DNA of 64,000 nucleotides from Amblyomma americanum (Eukaryota > Arthropoda > Arachnida > Ixodida > Ixodidae), in NCBI RefSeq assembly GCF_052857255.1, contig NW_027526657.1, positions 62,001 to 126,000 on the forward strand. Reading direction: 5' to 3'. The notes beneath the pieces were generated by a model. The model ran no database searches. It saw only the letters and a list, made by a program, of their open reading frames with translations, and was not told the origin of the DNA. Within the stretch, counting starts at the first letter, position 1. The number at the start of each line of letters is the position of its first letter. The translations under genes were made by a program, and so were the position numbers. This document shows, piece by piece, positions 63,332 to 64,000 of this stretch.

Positions 63332-64000
63332 AGTTTTGACGAGTATCACGTGGATACTTGTAAAACCGATGTGTTCAGATTTAGCTCGTTTCGGTCTAAA
63401 ACAGCTTGTTTCGTTGTATTAAGCACGAATACATGCTTTTCGCGCAGGTATAAGAGAGAAAGTTTTGACGAGTATCACGTGGATACTTGTAAAACCGATG
63501 TGTTCAGATTTAGCTCGTTTCGGTCTAAAACAGCTTGTTTCGTTGTATTAAGCAAGAATACATGCTTTACGCGCAGTTATAGAAGAAAAAGTTTTGACGC
63601 GTATCAGAGAGACACTTGTAAAACCGATGTGTTGTGATTTAGCTCGTTTCGGTCTAAAACAGCTTGTTTCGTTGTATTAAGCAAGAATACATGCTTTTCG
63701 CGCAGTTATAAGAGGAAAAAGTTTTGACGAGTATCACGTGGATACTTGTAAAACCGAAGTGTTCAGATTTAGCTCGTTTCGGTCTAAAACAGCTTGTTTC
63801 GTTGTATTAAGCACGAATACATGCTTTTCGCGCAGTTATAAGAGAAAACGTTTTGACGAGTATCACGTGGAACACTTGTAATACCGATGTGTTGTGATTT
63901 AGCTCGTTTCGGTCTAAAACAGCTTGTTTCGCTGTATTAAGCAAGAATACATGCTTTTCGCGCAGTTATAAGAGAAAAAGTTTTGACGCGTATCAGAGGA
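63332..64000 (+). repeat. Right-edge monomers
   Basis: About five monomers, most with gacgagtatcacgtgg tails, in the order seen at about 33.4-34.0 kb and 37.9-38.5 kb (ttacgcg/ttatagaag, then cagagagacac, cacgtggatac with ccgaagtg, then gaaaacgttttgacg). The array continues past the window edge. No gene is seen. Confidence 0.8.

Larger units (their letters stand above)
1..64000 (+). repeat. Satellite DNA array, ~129-bp monomer
   Basis: Every stretch of the window is a copy of one monomer of about 129 bp. Landmarks such as aatacatgctt, gcgcagttata and gctcgtttcgg recur roughly every 127-130 bp from the first base to the last. I found no monomer on the opposite strand and no insertion of foreign sequence. 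The array continues beyond both ends. Size steps between monomers come mostly from the tail: cacgtggaacac gives 130 bp, cacgtggatac and cagaggaacac give 129, and the short cagagacac form gives 127. Tandem, unidirectional arrays of this length with higher-order structure are typical of eukaryotic centromeric or pericentromeric satellites; that placement is inference. No known family is recognised. Confidence 0.98.

Noticed and set aside
1..64000. CRISPR array
   Set aside because: Repeats are contiguous 129-bp monomers without unique spacers, and there are no cas genes.
1..64000. CENP-B box (nTTCGnnnnAnnCGGGn)
   Set aside because: TTTCGTTGTATT fits the left half of the pattern, but the required CGGG is replaced by AAGC in the monomers examined. 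gtttcggtctaaaac also fails on the right.
1..64000. Internal 20-bp sub-repeat from the two gtttcg hexamers (spacing 20 bp)
   Set aside because: Beyond the shared hexamer the two 20-bp stretches match at about 4 of 14 positions, no better than chance, so an origin from a shorter repeat is not supported.
1..64000. Inverted or opposite-strand monomers, or transposon insertions
   Set aside because: Reading through all lines I found aatacatgctt-type landmarks only on the + strand and no stretch that could not be assigned to the monomer.
1..64000. Bacterial or phage origin
   Set aside because: No genes, ribosome binding sites or operon structure occur in 64 kb. A uniform tandem satellite of this size is a eukaryotic feature.
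1..64000. Strict two-monomer (nucleosome-dimer) alternation of ttgtg and ttcag heads
   Set aside because: The two heads often alternate but runs of two or more of the same head are common (for example 8385-8530 and 52930-53200), so there is no regular dimer.

Overview
The whole 64 kb window is one uninterrupted tandem-repeat (satellite DNA) array. I see no gene, RNA gene, transposon, CRISPR array or unique sequence in it. The monomer is about 129 bp (usual range 127-130), AT-rich (about 39% GC by hand count of a typical monomer), and always in the same orientation, giving roughly 495 monomers. The array runs off both ends. An array of this size and uniformity points to a eukaryotic nuclear genome, most likely a centromeric, pericentromeric or other heterochromatic satellite block. 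I do not recognise the family. The monomer is not CpG-depleted (about 8 CpG per monomer against about 4.7 expected from its base composition). This fits a genome with little CpG methylation, such as many invertebrates or fungi, or a very young array, but it does not identify the organism.

Monomers fall into several subfamilies marked by linked variants. These are the head (ttgtgattt or ttcagattt), the middle (gttgtatt, gctgtatt, gtagtatt or gttggacta), the late part (tttcgcg with ttataagag, or ttacgcg with ttatagaag) and the tail (cacgtgga, cagaggaa, cacaggga, tagagaga or cacatgga). Subfamilies follow one another in fixed orders that recur as higher-order repeats (HORs), from about 388 bp to about 4.5 kb.

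Layout: 1-1624 is irregular. 1625-4898 is a 1679-bp tandem pair. 5445-8600 reappears at 13381-17051. 8581-8840 is an exact 130-bp dimer. 9001-11071 is a 1036-bp tandem pair. 10640-13400 reappears near 16500-19130. 21530-26821 is a nearly perfect 2646-bp tandem pair. 27296-45243 is a run of HOR copies of 4064, 4070, 4519, 3358 and 1937 bp, counted from a shared anchor monomer. 47150-48440 is a 646-bp pair. 51685-52848 is three copies of a 388-bp trimer. 53400-63331 holds a mosaic HOR of about 3.3-4.7 kb. Copies within these sets differ at well under 1% to a few percent of sites by eye, so amplification and homogenisation are recent.

Many open frames of 60-126 codons exist only because 129 is a multiple of three. 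I regard none as a gene. The points worth a second look are the HOR mosaics, clear unequal-crossover products, truncated monomers that propagate as markers, hybrid monomers, and dyad and CACGTG motifs placed regularly along the array.
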